From Candidatus Atribacteria bacterium (GTDB taxonomy: Bacteria > Atribacterota > Atribacteria > Atribacterales > Caldatribacteriaceae): a DNA stretch of 7,070 nucleotides. This document shows, one piece after another, positions 1-5,717 of this stretch; positions within the stretch are counted from its first letter, which is position 1; every line of letters starts with the position of its first letter. The notes beneath the pieces were generated by a model. The model did no database searches. It was not told the DNA's origin and was given only the letters and a program-made list of their open reading frames with translations. The DNA lies in contig JARRCQ010000083.1 in assembly GCA_029982105.1 (NCBI GenBank), positions 1 through 7,070 on the forward strand. The letters are read 5' to 3'. Made by a program: the position numbers and the translations under genes.

Positions 1-218
1 TTGTGAAAATGGGCATAATCTCTGAAAAGCCCCCCATATTCTCCCTGAACTGACACATTAATTCCCCAAATAGCCTCTCGTAAACCCAAAATACTATGAA
101 TAAAACCAAGAACTGTAGAATAAGGTGGCAAAGGATACGTTTCTATAACTTCCATTGAGTACGGGAGTCTATAAACGGCTCTATCCTGCTTAATCTCAAT
201 TTTGATTAACTTATCCAC
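1..218 (-). CDS. cas5: Cas5, type I-B (Cst/Cas5t-like), N-terminal part, runs off the left edge
   Basis: Cas5 is the Cascade subunit that caps the 5' end of the crRNA and joins Cas8 to the Cas7 backbone. Only the first 72 codons are here. After a short beta-strand start (DKLIKIEIKQD), the conserved Cas5 N-terminal signature appears: RLPYSMEVIETYPLPPYSTVLGF, split here as RLPYSMEV then ETYPLPPYSTVLGF, followed by IHSILGL. I chose the GTG at 218-216 because GGGGTG lies 7 bases upstream (231-226) and the product then begins like other Cas5 proteins. An in-frame ATG at 233-231 would add five residues (MGCLA) but has no good ribosome binding site. The gene lies 71 bases after cas7 in the same direction, and the gap is largely filled by a possible 25-codon ORF whose stop overlaps this start. 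Family call is firm; the start is moderately sure. Confidence 0.88.
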   Translation of the reverse strand, partial: MDKLIKIEIKQDRAVYRLPYSMEVIETYPLPPYSTVLGFIHSILGLREAIWGINVSVQGEYGGLFRDYAHFH

Positions 219-288
219 AGCTAAACACCCCATGTAAATCTTTTTTAATCATTTCAATAGCTTCATATGGAGATTGATTCCAATCCAT
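211..288 (-). CDS. Possible 25-codon ORF between cas7 and cas5
   Basis: An ATG at 288-286, one base after the cas7 stop, opens a 25-codon frame reading MDWNQSPYEAIEMIKKDLHG and ending VFSCG, with TAA at 213-211. That stop lies inside the GTGGATAA overlap with the favoured cas5 start, an arrangement typical of translational coupling. AGGAGA in the last codons of cas7 lies about 13 bases upstream, a long spacing for a ribosome binding site. The peptide is amphipathic-looking with no recognised motif. It could be a real small protein, a coupling ORF whose only job is to deliver ribosomes to cas5, or chance. I do not recognise a family. Confidence 0.3.
   Translation of the reverse strand: MDWNQSPYEAIEMIKKDLHGVFSCG
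226..231 (-). promoter_or_regulatory. Ribosome binding site deciding the cas5 GTG start
   Basis: On the minus strand GGGGTG is followed by a 7-base spacer and GTG at 218-216. The competing ATG at 233 has only an A-rich stretch before it, so this site favours the GTG. The match to the anti-Shine-Dalgarno sequence is imperfect. Confidence 0.4.
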
Positions 289-289
289 A

Positions 290-1123
290 TTATTTCCAAA
301 TTCTCCTTTTTGAATACCTACCTATCCTGGTGTATTGTCTAACTAAGAAGTCCTGCCCCCCTGCTTTTTTAAGCTGTGCATTAAGAACCTGCTCAATACT
401 ATCCTGCTTAATGCACGCCTTAGAACCACGCCAGTAAATATCCACTGCGTTGTGCCAAAAGAGGGATTTAATAGGATATATTCCACCAATAACGAATAAC
501 GGATTAAGATCTTCTCGTCTTCCTTTTATGTCCCGGTAAAGAAACTTTATTGCTTCAAGAAGATCGCAGACTCTCTTTATCTTCTCTTCAGTAGCAAGGG
601 AAATGTTGAACTGCTTATCTTCACCTACTCTGTCAAGGTCTACTGCTAAACTATACTTATAATAACCATACCCTGTCTCGATATTTGCCAGGTTTGGATC
701 TTTTTCGATCCTATCAGCAAAACCTTTATTATTGAGTAATTCTTGGTCACCGCAATAAGGTTCAAGAGCAATCATATGCGTTAGTCGAGCTACAGCACTC
801 CGTGTTTTGTTACCTCCAGTAGTAATCATATAACCAAAAAGGTCTGCTTCCTCAAAATACGATTTCTCCAGTTCCTCAGGATTAAACTGAATAACTTGTT
901 TGTTGCCCTCCCCAGCAGGGATAGGCGTGGCTCTCTTCCAGCCGACATTTTCAAAACACCACTCACCAATGCTGTAACGAAGCGACTGCCTTGAGGCAAA
1001 AAGATAAGTCTCACCACTACCCCGATGCACCTTTTTCAGTACCGCTACATTGCCATATCCCTCATCATAATTCAGTGAGAACGCCTTTACTAAAACCGTC
1101 AAAGCGAGAGCTTTTCTCTCCAT
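290..1123 (-). CDS. cas7: Cas7 backbone subunit, Cst2/DevR family, type I-B
   Basis: Cas7 polymerises along the crRNA spacer to form the Cascade backbone. The 277-residue protein is close to the usual Cst2/DevR length of about 300. It opens with the RRM-like strand KALALTVLVKAFSLNYDEG (residues 4-22), continues with a GNVAVLKKV segment and SRQSLRYSIGEW (44-55), a typical Cas7 N-terminal layout. It also has the DevR-type block DLFGYMITTGGNKTRSA (94-110) followed by ARLTHMIALEPY (112-123). The ATG at 1123 comes 5 bases after the cas8 stop, with GAGGAG (1140-1135) inside the last cas8 codons, 11 bases upstream. Translation is therefore probably coupled to cas8. Nothing looks truncated. Codons 2-6 contain a small inverted repeat that is probably incidental. 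Confidence 0.93.
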   Translation of the reverse strand: MERKALALTVLVKAFSLNYDEGYGNVAVLKKVHRGSGETYLFASRQSLRYSIGEWCFENVGWKRATPIPAGEGNKQVIQFNPEELEKSYFEEADLFGYMITTGGNKTRSAVARLTHMIALEPYCGDQELLNNKGFADRIEKDPNLANIETGYGYYKYSLAVDLDRVGEDKQFNISLATEEKIKRVCDLLEAIKFLYRDIKGRREDLNPLFVIGGIYPIKSLFWHNAVDIYWRGSKACIKQDSIEQVLNAQLKKAGGQDFLVRQYTRIGRYSKRRIWK

Positions 1124-1128
1124 TTTTA

Positions 1129-2883
1129 TTAAATCTCCTCCCCTATCAGATTTTTTTCTTGAGATTCATTTTCTCCCTCAGGATTTAGAAATCCGGCAAT
1201 AAAAGCCAGAGCCTTTTCTTGAAAAGAGACAACCTCACTTTCATAAAGAAAGCTAACTACCTCCTTAGGAATAGGTTTCTCGTAGACTATATAAAGTCTG
1301 ATAAGCTCGTTACAAAAATCTTCTTTTCTCGCCCCTCGAATAAGAGAAAGAAATCTTTGGGCAATGTGGAACCGTTTCTTAGATTCAATTTCTTTCACTG
1401 AAAAGCTGTTTGCTCCACAATGCTTAACACCACGCAAAATACCATAAATTTCGCGACTGTTCAATTTATTCACCCCCGAACTATTTTTAAAATAATTCCT
1501 CTTCCCTCGGACTATAAAATCGAGTACAATCATCGACCAAAGAGGTAACAATCTTGCATCTTGATTAGACAATTTTTCTGCAAGGTACTTCATAGCTAAT
1601 GTCACTATGGGACGCTTCTCAATAAGCCTTTTTAAGACTTCTGTAGATAACCAAACAAAAACATTTTTATTAACTTCATAAGGAAAAGCTAAAGAAGAAA
1701 GAAACCTACCAAATTCGCTAAATTCTACAAAAGTTTCGGAAAGTGCCCGATCCAATCCAAAGTAAATGAAGTGAGGCTTATCAGTATCCTTCCTTGGTGA
1801 AATTTTAAATTCTACGAAAAGAATATTATCAAAAGCCCACCTCATCTTTTTTTCAACAGTTTCGAGGATAATCTCTAGAACATGTACATAAGGATTCAAA
1901 AGCTGCTCCTTATTCATAAGGATCTGCAAATTTGCTTCTTGGAACACGGTATTGAGCTGATTGTTAACTTGATAACTACTCTTCAAATCCAAATAATCCA
2001 CAAAAATGTAATCCGTTTCGTCAATTTCTTTTACAAACCAAGGTTTGCGATTAAAACCTGCAAAAGCACACAGAAAAACCAATTGGCATAACGGACACTT
2101 TATGGGATAAGAAATACCACCGCTAGCAAAAAAGGTATATACATTACTAAACTTATCTCGGCTTACTCCTAGAGGAGAAAAATCACCCTCATTAAGTTCA
2201 GAAAAAAACTTCCAGTCGTGATACATCTGACCACATATGGGGCAAGAATATCCTTTTTTCAGAGAGAAATCATCATCGAGAAAAGAAAGATACTGTTTCG
2301 TAAATTTTACAATTCTTGTTGGATCTTTTCCTTTAGGATTTGCTACAACACGCTTGTTAAAATAAAACCGTCCCAAATAATCAGCGACAAATTTCATACC
2401 ATTCACTCCATCGATAAAATCCGAGAGCTTTTCTATTTTAATTCCTATAGAATTTTCCAAAACATTGGTTTGTTTTAACAAACTTTCAATACTGTCTTGG
2501 CTTTTCTTTATTATTTCTCCTATCCGTTCTATAAAATTTTGCCAATCCGTGGGCGCATCGAGAACAAAAATCATCCGTTTAAATTCATTCTCAATTTCTT
2601 TAATCTCCCCTGCTATTTTCATTCCTTGGGTTTCTCCCAATTTCTTCGTTACTTTATTCCGCTCATATCCAATATACCTCAGAAAATTGAACGTCTCTAG
2701 CAAAGCGAGTTTAGTAGCATAAGCAAAGTATATAAGAGCGAAATCCTGCAATACATCGCTCTTAATCCTTACGTTACCAGAGACAAATTCGTATTGTTTA
2801 TGTCCAAAGTCAAGAATTCGTAATAACCCCACTACTCCTGCGTTATATAGCCAATTGCCAGGATAAAGAACAATTTCGTTCAT
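1129..2883 (-). CDS. cas8: Cas8 large subunit, Cst1/Cas8a1 CXXC-CXXC family, type I-B
   Basis: The large Cascade subunit, expected to recognise the PAM and help hold target DNA for Cas3. The 584-residue product begins with a YPGNWLYNAGVVGLLRIL block (residues 7-24) characteristic of Cst1-type Cas8. It carries the two cysteine pairs that name the family: CPIC at 214-217 and CPLC at 263-266, a likely zinc site. The rest is divergent, lysine-rich and helical, as is normal for Cas8, so the call rests on these blocks, the length and the position between cas6 and cas7. I take ATG 2883-2881 as the start: it shares one base with the cas6 stop (TGATG) and has GGAGGT 6 bases upstream. A GTG directly before it (2886-2884) would add one residue and is less likely. 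Confidence 0.92.
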   Translation of the reverse strand: MNEIVLYPGNWLYNAGVVGLLRILDFGHKQYEFVSGNVRIKSDVLQDFALIYFAYATKLALLETFNFLRYIGYERNKVTKKLGETQGMKIAGEIKEIENEFKRMIFVLDAPTDWQNFIERIGEIIKKSQDSIESLLKQTNVLENSIGIKIEKLSDFIDGVNGMKFVADYLGRFYFNKRVVANPKGKDPTRIVKFTKQYLSFLDDDFSLKKGYSCPICGQMYHDWKFFSELNEGDFSPLGVSRDKFSNVYTFFASGGISYPIKCPLCQLVFLCAFAGFNRKPWFVKEIDETDYIFVDYLDLKSSYQVNNQLNTVFQEANLQILMNKEQLLNPYVHVLEIILETVEKKMRWAFDNILFVEFKISPRKDTDKPHFIYFGLDRALSETFVEFSEFGRFLSSLAFPYEVNKNVFVWLSTEVLKRLIEKRPIVTLAMKYLAEKLSNQDARLLPLWSMIVLDFIVRGKRNYFKNSSGVNKLNSREIYGILRGVKHCGANSFSVKEIESKKRFHIAQRFLSLIRGARKEDFCNELIRLYIVYEKPIPKEVVSFLYESEVVSFQEKALAFIAGFLNPEGENESQEKNLIGEEI

Positions 2884-3641
2884 CACACCACCTCCAGCAT
2901 TCCGAAACCCTGAGAACGGCGCCGGCCTATTCCCAGAACCTGGATATCGTTTAAGTCTCCTGGGTCTCCTTGCATAATAAAGCGGCCACTAAAACAGGTG
3001 AAAGTGTAAACTCGAGAGGTTTCCTCTCTCTCTCGAATAGCATGCTTGACCACTTCTTTTCGGATATTGACCGGCTGAAAATCAAGTTCTTTCTGAAGTC
3101 CTTCCCCCCGAACACCCTTGAGCAAAGCATCAGCATAGTAATTGAGCTCCTTCAAAAACTGTTGACTTTGAGAAGCAGGAAGAAGAGGTTTTCCGGTAGA
3201 GTCTTCAATAAGAACAGGAGAAAGAGTTTGAAAAAGTACAGTCTCCTGGGTGATTGGTCTATCTTTAATGGGGATAATGGACATAGGATATGGTAAAGTA
3301 AAATCCCCTTTAGAAAAAGGGTAAATCGACCTATCTATCACACCGTTATAAAAATCTATGAGTAGTTCCATATCGGATGTAGAAAAATAAAACGCCAGAG
3401 GCGACTTAAGAATAAACCAATCCCCATTTTCTCGAAAACTTTCGCGGTCGTGGATGAAACGCACAGCAAAGCAGAAAGGCTTGGGCATTTTATTGCTCCT
3501 CTGGCGGTCAAAGTGAAATAGCCGAACAAAATGTTGCTCTCCAGATGGAGTGGCTCGCAGTGCCTCTTTGAAGAAACTCATAAAAGCATTGCGATAAAGA
3601 AGCGGCACTCTCTCAACCTTAAACTGAATTTGCAAACGCAA
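2883..3641 (-). CDS. cas6: Cas6 pre-crRNA endoribonuclease
   Basis: Cas6 cuts the repeat RNA of the pre-crRNA and usually stays on the repeat handle. The 252-residue protein opens with MRLQIQFKVERVPLLYRNAF, the first strand and helix of a ferredoxin-like fold, and ends with the glycine-rich Cas6 loop GIGRRRSQGFG at residues 237-247 followed by MLEVV. His37 and His43 lie in the region where Cas6 enzymes often carry their catalytic histidine; I cannot say which, if either, is used. The start is TTG (3641-3639), supported by GGAGGT 9 bases upstream and by the typical MRL beginning. It is the first cas gene of the run, 44 to 66 bases after the exported protein gene depending on where that gene really ends, so it may sit in the same transcript. 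The stop overlaps the cas8 ATG by one base. Confidence 0.93.
   Translation of the reverse strand: MRLQIQFKVERVPLLYRNAFMSFFKEALRATPSGEQHFVRLFHFDRQRSNKMPKPFCFAVRFIHDRESFRENGDWFILKSPLAFYFSTSDMELLIDFYNGVIDRSIYPFSKGDFTLPYPMSIIPIKDRPITQETVLFQTLSPVLIEDSTGKPLLPASQSQQFLKELNYYADALLKGVRGEGLQKELDFQPVNIRKEVVKHAIREREETSRVYTFTCFSGRFIMQGDPGDLNDIQVLGIGRRRSQGFGMLEVV
2890..2895 (-). promoter_or_regulatory. Ribosome binding site of cas8 inside the end of cas6
   Basis: A perfect GGAGGT with a 6-base spacer to ATG 2883-2881. It overlaps the cas6 codons for the final Glu-Val-Val, so cas6 and cas8 cannot evolve independently here and are probably coupled in translation. Confidence 0.75.
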
Positions 3642-3644
3642 AAT

Positions 3645-3670
3645 TATCCCACCTCCAAACTTTAATTAAC
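3645..3670 (-). promoter_or_regulatory. Leader of cas6: TTAATTAA palindrome plus GGAGGTGG
   Basis: The minus strand reads GTTAATTAAA, four bases, then GGAGGTGGGA, leading to the TTG start of cas6. The GGAGGT (3656-3651) decides the TTG start. The palindromic block and its exact 4-base spacing to GGAGGTGG recur before the WYL gene (5481-5500), and a looser copy precedes the CARF gene. It may be an operator or simply a favoured leader. I see no convincing -35/-10 pair in the short gap upstream. Confidence 0.45.
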
Positions 3671-3685
3671 AAAGACAAACTCCTT

Positions 3686-3772
3686 TCATTCGGTGATTTT
3701 CCAATAATCATCTTCTTCCGGGAAAATAGCAATCGCTGGCACTGTCTTCAAAATGCCCAGAGCTGGTTTCAT
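3686..3772 (-). other. Probable true C-terminus of the exported protein, in the +1 frame
   Basis: In the frame one base ahead of the exported protein, an open stretch runs to TGA at 3688-3686. Removing one T from the T4 run at 3753-3750 (minus strand) joins the frames to read YETSSGH then LKTVPAIAIFPEEDDYWKIT and a final E. This would make a 141-residue protein with a strand-like TVPAIAIF and an acidic, aromatic tail. The stretch also holds an ATG at 3772-3770, so an independent 28-codon ORF is a formal alternative, but it has no clear ribosome binding site. Cause could be a sequencing error, a disabling mutation or programmed slippage. Confidence 0.5.
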
Positions 3773-4109
3773 AAGTTACAAAATCGGCAAAGCTTCCTAT
3801 CCCTTCTATAATTTCAAACTCTGCAGGACGCCGCTTGGGGTTTACTTCAACCACCATGAAGTTCCTGAAGTTTTCATCGAGAGCCACAACAATCATATAT
3901 TTGATAGATTGATCATCCGGGTCTTCTTCTATTAAAGATTGTATTACTGTTCCTCGAAATTTAACTTTTGCGAATTCTGGAATCTCCAGATTATGATATG
4001 CTTCTTCTAAGGAAATTACTTCCTGTTGCTCCCCAGCACCACTAGAAATTGTCGCAAATAGGAGCGATAAAACTACAACCAGAAAAAGTAGATGCTTTTT
4101 TCGCCTCAT
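3708..4109 (-). CDS. Small exported protein, probable signal peptide, C-terminus likely frameshifted
   Basis: The frame codes for 133 residues: a charged start MRRKKH, a hydrophobic core LLFLVVVLSLLFA (residues 7-19) and SSGA ending near residue 25, a good type I signal peptide. There is no lipobox cysteine, so the mature part should be outside the membrane. Residues 45-115 look like alternating beta strands (FAKVKFRGTVIQSLI, YMIVVALDENFRNFMVVEV, ADFVTYET), compatible with a small OB-like barrel, an inference only. I chose ATG 4109 because the signal peptide begins there and a G-rich site (4129-4122) precedes it; a longer frame from 4166 puts 19 extra residues before it. From about residue 119 the reading ends in an unconvincing EDSASDCYFPGRR, while the +1 frame continues with a more protein-like tail to 3686. 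The gene lies between the zinc-motif gene and cas6; its role is unknown. Confidence 0.65.
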   Translation of the reverse strand: MRRKKHLLFLVVVLSLLFATISSGAGEQQEVISLEEAYHNLEIPEFAKVKFRGTVIQSLIEEDPDDQSIKYMIVVALDENFRNFMVVEVNPKRRPAEFEIIEGIGSFADFVTYETSSGHFEDSASDCYFPGRR

Positions 4110-4172
4110 AATATTATCACTCTCCCCCCTCACTGAGCCAGTATGCAGGAAACTCACACACCTCAAGTAGCT

Positions 4173-4361
4173 TTAATAATAGCCCTTACCTTTACAATGC
4201 TGGCAAACTCCGGTGCCAAAACACCACATACAAGGCTGATTACCTGGTTTTCCATATCCGGGGTAAGCATGCTTTCCCGAACCACTACAGTATTTGCAAC
4301 GGCCCGTACCTTTGCACTGTGGACACACCCTGTCTTTATTAGTTTTCATTTCGTTATCCAT
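4173..4361 (-). CDS. Mini protein with four DnaJ-like CxxCxGxG zinc motifs, no J domain
   Basis: The 62-residue product is nearly all zinc-binding motif: CPQCKGTG (13-20), CKYCSGSG (22-29), CMWCFGTG (44-51) and CQHCKGKG (53-60). The motifs come as two matching pairs, each with one residue between members, separated by a 14-residue Gly/Pro/Tyr-rich linker, so the protein looks like an internal duplication. In DnaJ the same motif binds two zinc ions and helps hold unfolded protein; J domain and C-terminal substrate domains are missing here. The ATG at 4361 is preceded at 6 bases by GGGGAGGT (4375-4368). The frame is open upstream to a TTG at 4430 (and ATGs at 4424 and 4421), but those starts lack a site. 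It begins 78 bases after the WYL stop and ends 63 bases before the exported protein start. A protein-binding or thiol/zinc-handling role is conceivable; function not assigned. Confidence 0.8.
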   Translation of the reverse strand: MDNEMKTNKDRVCPQCKGTGRCKYCSGSGKHAYPGYGKPGNQPCMWCFGTGVCQHCKGKGYY

Positions 4362-4367
4362 CGCTCT

Positions 4368-4375
4368 ACCTCCCC
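4368..4375 (-). promoter_or_regulatory. Ribosome binding site deciding the start of the zinc-motif protein
   Basis: GGGGAGGT with a 6-base spacer to ATG 4361-4359. It is much better than anything before the in-frame ATGs at 4424 and 4421, and so sets the product at 62 rather than 83 or more residues. A TTAATTT stretch lies directly upstream, loosely like the cas6 leader. Confidence 0.65.
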
Positions 4376-4439
4376 AAATTAATTTCCAGGATAAAGGATA
4401 TTTTTCCACCTTCTCTCTCATCATACTCAATGGGGGGTG

Positions 4440-5456
4440 TCACTTCCTGTCGTTGCGATAAATTTCCTGTAATTTTTCAATTTCTTTTTCGACTTCCTGG
4501 CGTAGATATTCAGGTTCCAAAATCTCAGCATGAGCGCCGTAGCCTATTACCCAGCGCTTAATTTCTTCAGGATGGCCACAAATGGTGAAAATAACTCCCC
4601 CATCGGGTAGCTCTTCTACTTCCTGGGTAGGATGCCAGATACGCTCTTTTATCCAGGCCGCCTGGTAACTGTCAAAACGGATACGTATCGGGGTAGCCTC
4701 TCCTCGATACATCCGAAAAGCCTGACTTAAATAATCCCGGGGAGAAAAATCTGGAGGACGCACAAAACTTTCTTCCAGCATCTTTGCCTCTCGTATCCGG
4801 TCTAAAGCAAAGTCTCGAATTTCACTTCGCAGATGACAGAAGCCACAAAAATACCAAACCCCTTCAAAATTATAAATATGATAGGGGTCTACCTTGCGCT
4901 CGGTAACCTGGCGAGAAGAAAGGCTATAATAGCTGATTAGAACTCTCTTTCGCTCAGTTATAGCTTTAAAAAGCTCACTAAAAACCTGGCTTACATCTAC
5001 TCGCATAGCCAGAGGCACCAGGAAAGGAGAGAGCAACATTTCGAAATCTTCATAGCTCACCTGCAGACTATCGGGCAGTGCCAGCTTTAACTTCTCTCCT
5101 AAGTGATTAAAAGTTTCCTCTAAGGGTGTACCCTTAAACTGTTCGGCAACGTTAAGGAAGATGAAAAGAGCCAGCATCTCACCTTCGGTAAGGTTAGGGA
5201 AAGGCACTGACCAGGGTCGTTCAAAATAATAGCCCCGATGCTCTCGGTCGTAGGCAATGGGAGCACCAAAGTCATCTTTTAGTGCTTCAATGTAGCGGTC
5301 TACAGTACGCCGACTAACTTCGAGGATATCTGCAAGCTGGGAAACACCGGGGTAGGTATCTTTCTGGATTTCCTGAACAACACGGTAAAGCCGAAAAAGT
5401 AGTGAACGTTTGGAAAAAATATTATGGTAGCGAGTAGCTTTATTCTCCTTAACCAT
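4440..5456 (-). CDS. WYL-domain transcriptional regulator (HTH-WYL-WCX)
   Basis: The 338-residue protein has the full layout of a WYL regulator. A winged helix-turn-helix spans roughly residues 17-78, with the recognition helix around SRRTVDRYIEAL (48-59) and a wing at YDREHRGYYF. A linker is followed by the WYL domain around 165-225, with VDPYHIYNFEGVWYFCGFCH (189-208) and RDFALDRI (214-221). A WCX extension spans about 255-330. The signature reads WYF (201-203) rather than Trp-Tyr-Leu, a mild variation. WYL regulators often lie beside CRISPR-cas loci; one in Synechocystis represses a type I-D system, and the domain is thought to sense a ligand such as nucleic acid or a nucleotide. By position it may control the CARF gene, itself and the cas operon. 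AGGAG 8 bases before ATG 5456 supports the start, behind a second GGAGGT in the long leader. Confidence 0.93.
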   Translation of the reverse strand: MVKENKATRYHNIFSKRSLLFRLYRVVQEIQKDTYPGVSQLADILEVSRRTVDRYIEALKDDFGAPIAYDREHRGYYFERPWSVPFPNLTEGEMLALFIFLNVAEQFKGTPLEETFNHLGEKLKLALPDSLQVSYEDFEMLLSPFLVPLAMRVDVSQVFSELFKAITERKRVLISYYSLSSRQVTERKVDPYHIYNFEGVWYFCGFCHLRSEIRDFALDRIREAKMLEESFVRPPDFSPRDYLSQAFRMYRGEATPIRIRFDSYQAAWIKERIWHPTQEVEELPDGGVIFTICGHPEEIKRWVIGYGAHAEILEPEYLRQEVEKEIEKLQEIYRNDRK

Positions 5457-5473
5457 TTTTACTTCTCCTATTT

Positions 5474-5500
5474 TTTCTCCACCTCCTGTATTTAATTAAC
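5474..5500 (-). promoter_or_regulatory. Leader element before the WYL gene
   Basis: The minus strand reads GTTAATTAAA, TACA, then GGAGGTGGAGAAA. A 20-base part (5493-5474) is identical to 6974-6955 before the CARF gene, and the 5' block with its spacing matches the cas6 leader. The GGAGGT here is 24 bases from ATG 5456, too far to serve it; the WYL gene uses a second AGGAG nearer the ATG. Conservation of an apparently unused GGAGGT suggests the element has a role beyond starting translation, or that the leader was copied. Confidence 0.45.
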
Positions 5501-5540
5501 CAGCTCATACAATAAGCCTCTGTCTAAAGCTCTCCTCTTT

Positions 5541-5571
5541 ATTATTGGCAAAGTTTACAAATGATTGACAA
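5541..5571 (-). promoter_or_regulatory. Candidate sigma-70 type promoter before the WYL gene
   Basis: On the minus strand TTGTCA (5571-5566, five of six to consensus) and AATAAT (5546-5541, five of six) are 19 bases apart, two longer than ideal. Transcription would begin near 5534, giving a leader of about 75 bases that contains the TTAATTAA element. It would let the WYL gene and the genes after it be expressed apart from the CARF gene. Such matches arise by chance in AT-rich DNA. Confidence 0.3.
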
Positions 5572-5608
5572 ATCTCCCAATAGCGTTTCTCCTTCAGAAA
5601 ACACAAAC

Positions 5609-5710
5609 TTACTTTAAGGTAACAAGTGGGGTAGATACCATCTCTCTACAGAGACAGACCTCAGTACCATCCCTTGCCAATAGCATAAGCACATTATCTA
5701 TAACTATCAT
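5609..5710 (-). CDS. Doubtful 33-codon ORF after the CARF gene
   Basis: An ATG at 5710-5708, seven bases after the CARF stop, opens a 33-codon frame beginning MIVIDNVLMLLARDGTEVCL and ending in TAA at 5611-5609. It contains a CLC pair and a hydrophobic first half. The only support is its close position; the AAGAAA before the ATG is a poor ribosome binding site. I recognise no family. It fills about 100 of the 261 bases of this gap; the rest of the gap holds the candidate promoter and the WYL leader, with no CRISPR repeats or tRNA. Confidence 0.2.
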   Translation of the reverse strand: MIVIDNVLMLLARDGTEVCLCREMVSTPLVTLK

Positions 5711-5717
5711 TTTCTTA

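Noticed and set aside
1106..1120. Inverted repeat GAGAG-CTTTT-CTCTC in the first codons of cas7
   Set aside because: Only a 5-base stem within coding sequence; such a repeat is expected by chance and does not cover the ribosome binding site.
991..1188. Plus-strand open frame opposite the cas7 start and cas7-cas8 junction
   Set aside because: It lies wholly opposite two well-supported cas genes, has no ribosome binding site or recognisable motif, and reads as a shadow frame. The other plus-strand frames inside cas8, cas6 and the CARF gene are rejected for the same reason.
4362..4430. N-terminal extension of the zinc-motif protein from TTG 4430 or ATG 4424/4421
   Set aside because: The extension has no ribosome binding site at a usable distance, whereas ATG 4361 has GGGGAGGT at 6 bases.
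5535..5573. 12-codon frame TTG...TAA after AAGGAG in the CARF-WYL gap (MGDLSIICKLCQ)
   Set aside because: Very short, TTG start, overlaps the candidate promoter, and nothing supports translation beyond a chance AAGGAG.
5626..5690. Possible structured RNA or terminator after the CARF gene (GGTAGATACC, TCTCTACAGAGA and a repeated GATGGTA)
   Set aside because: The stems are 4 to 5 bases with very short loops and there is no T-tract after them; no consistent larger fold could be drawn by eye.
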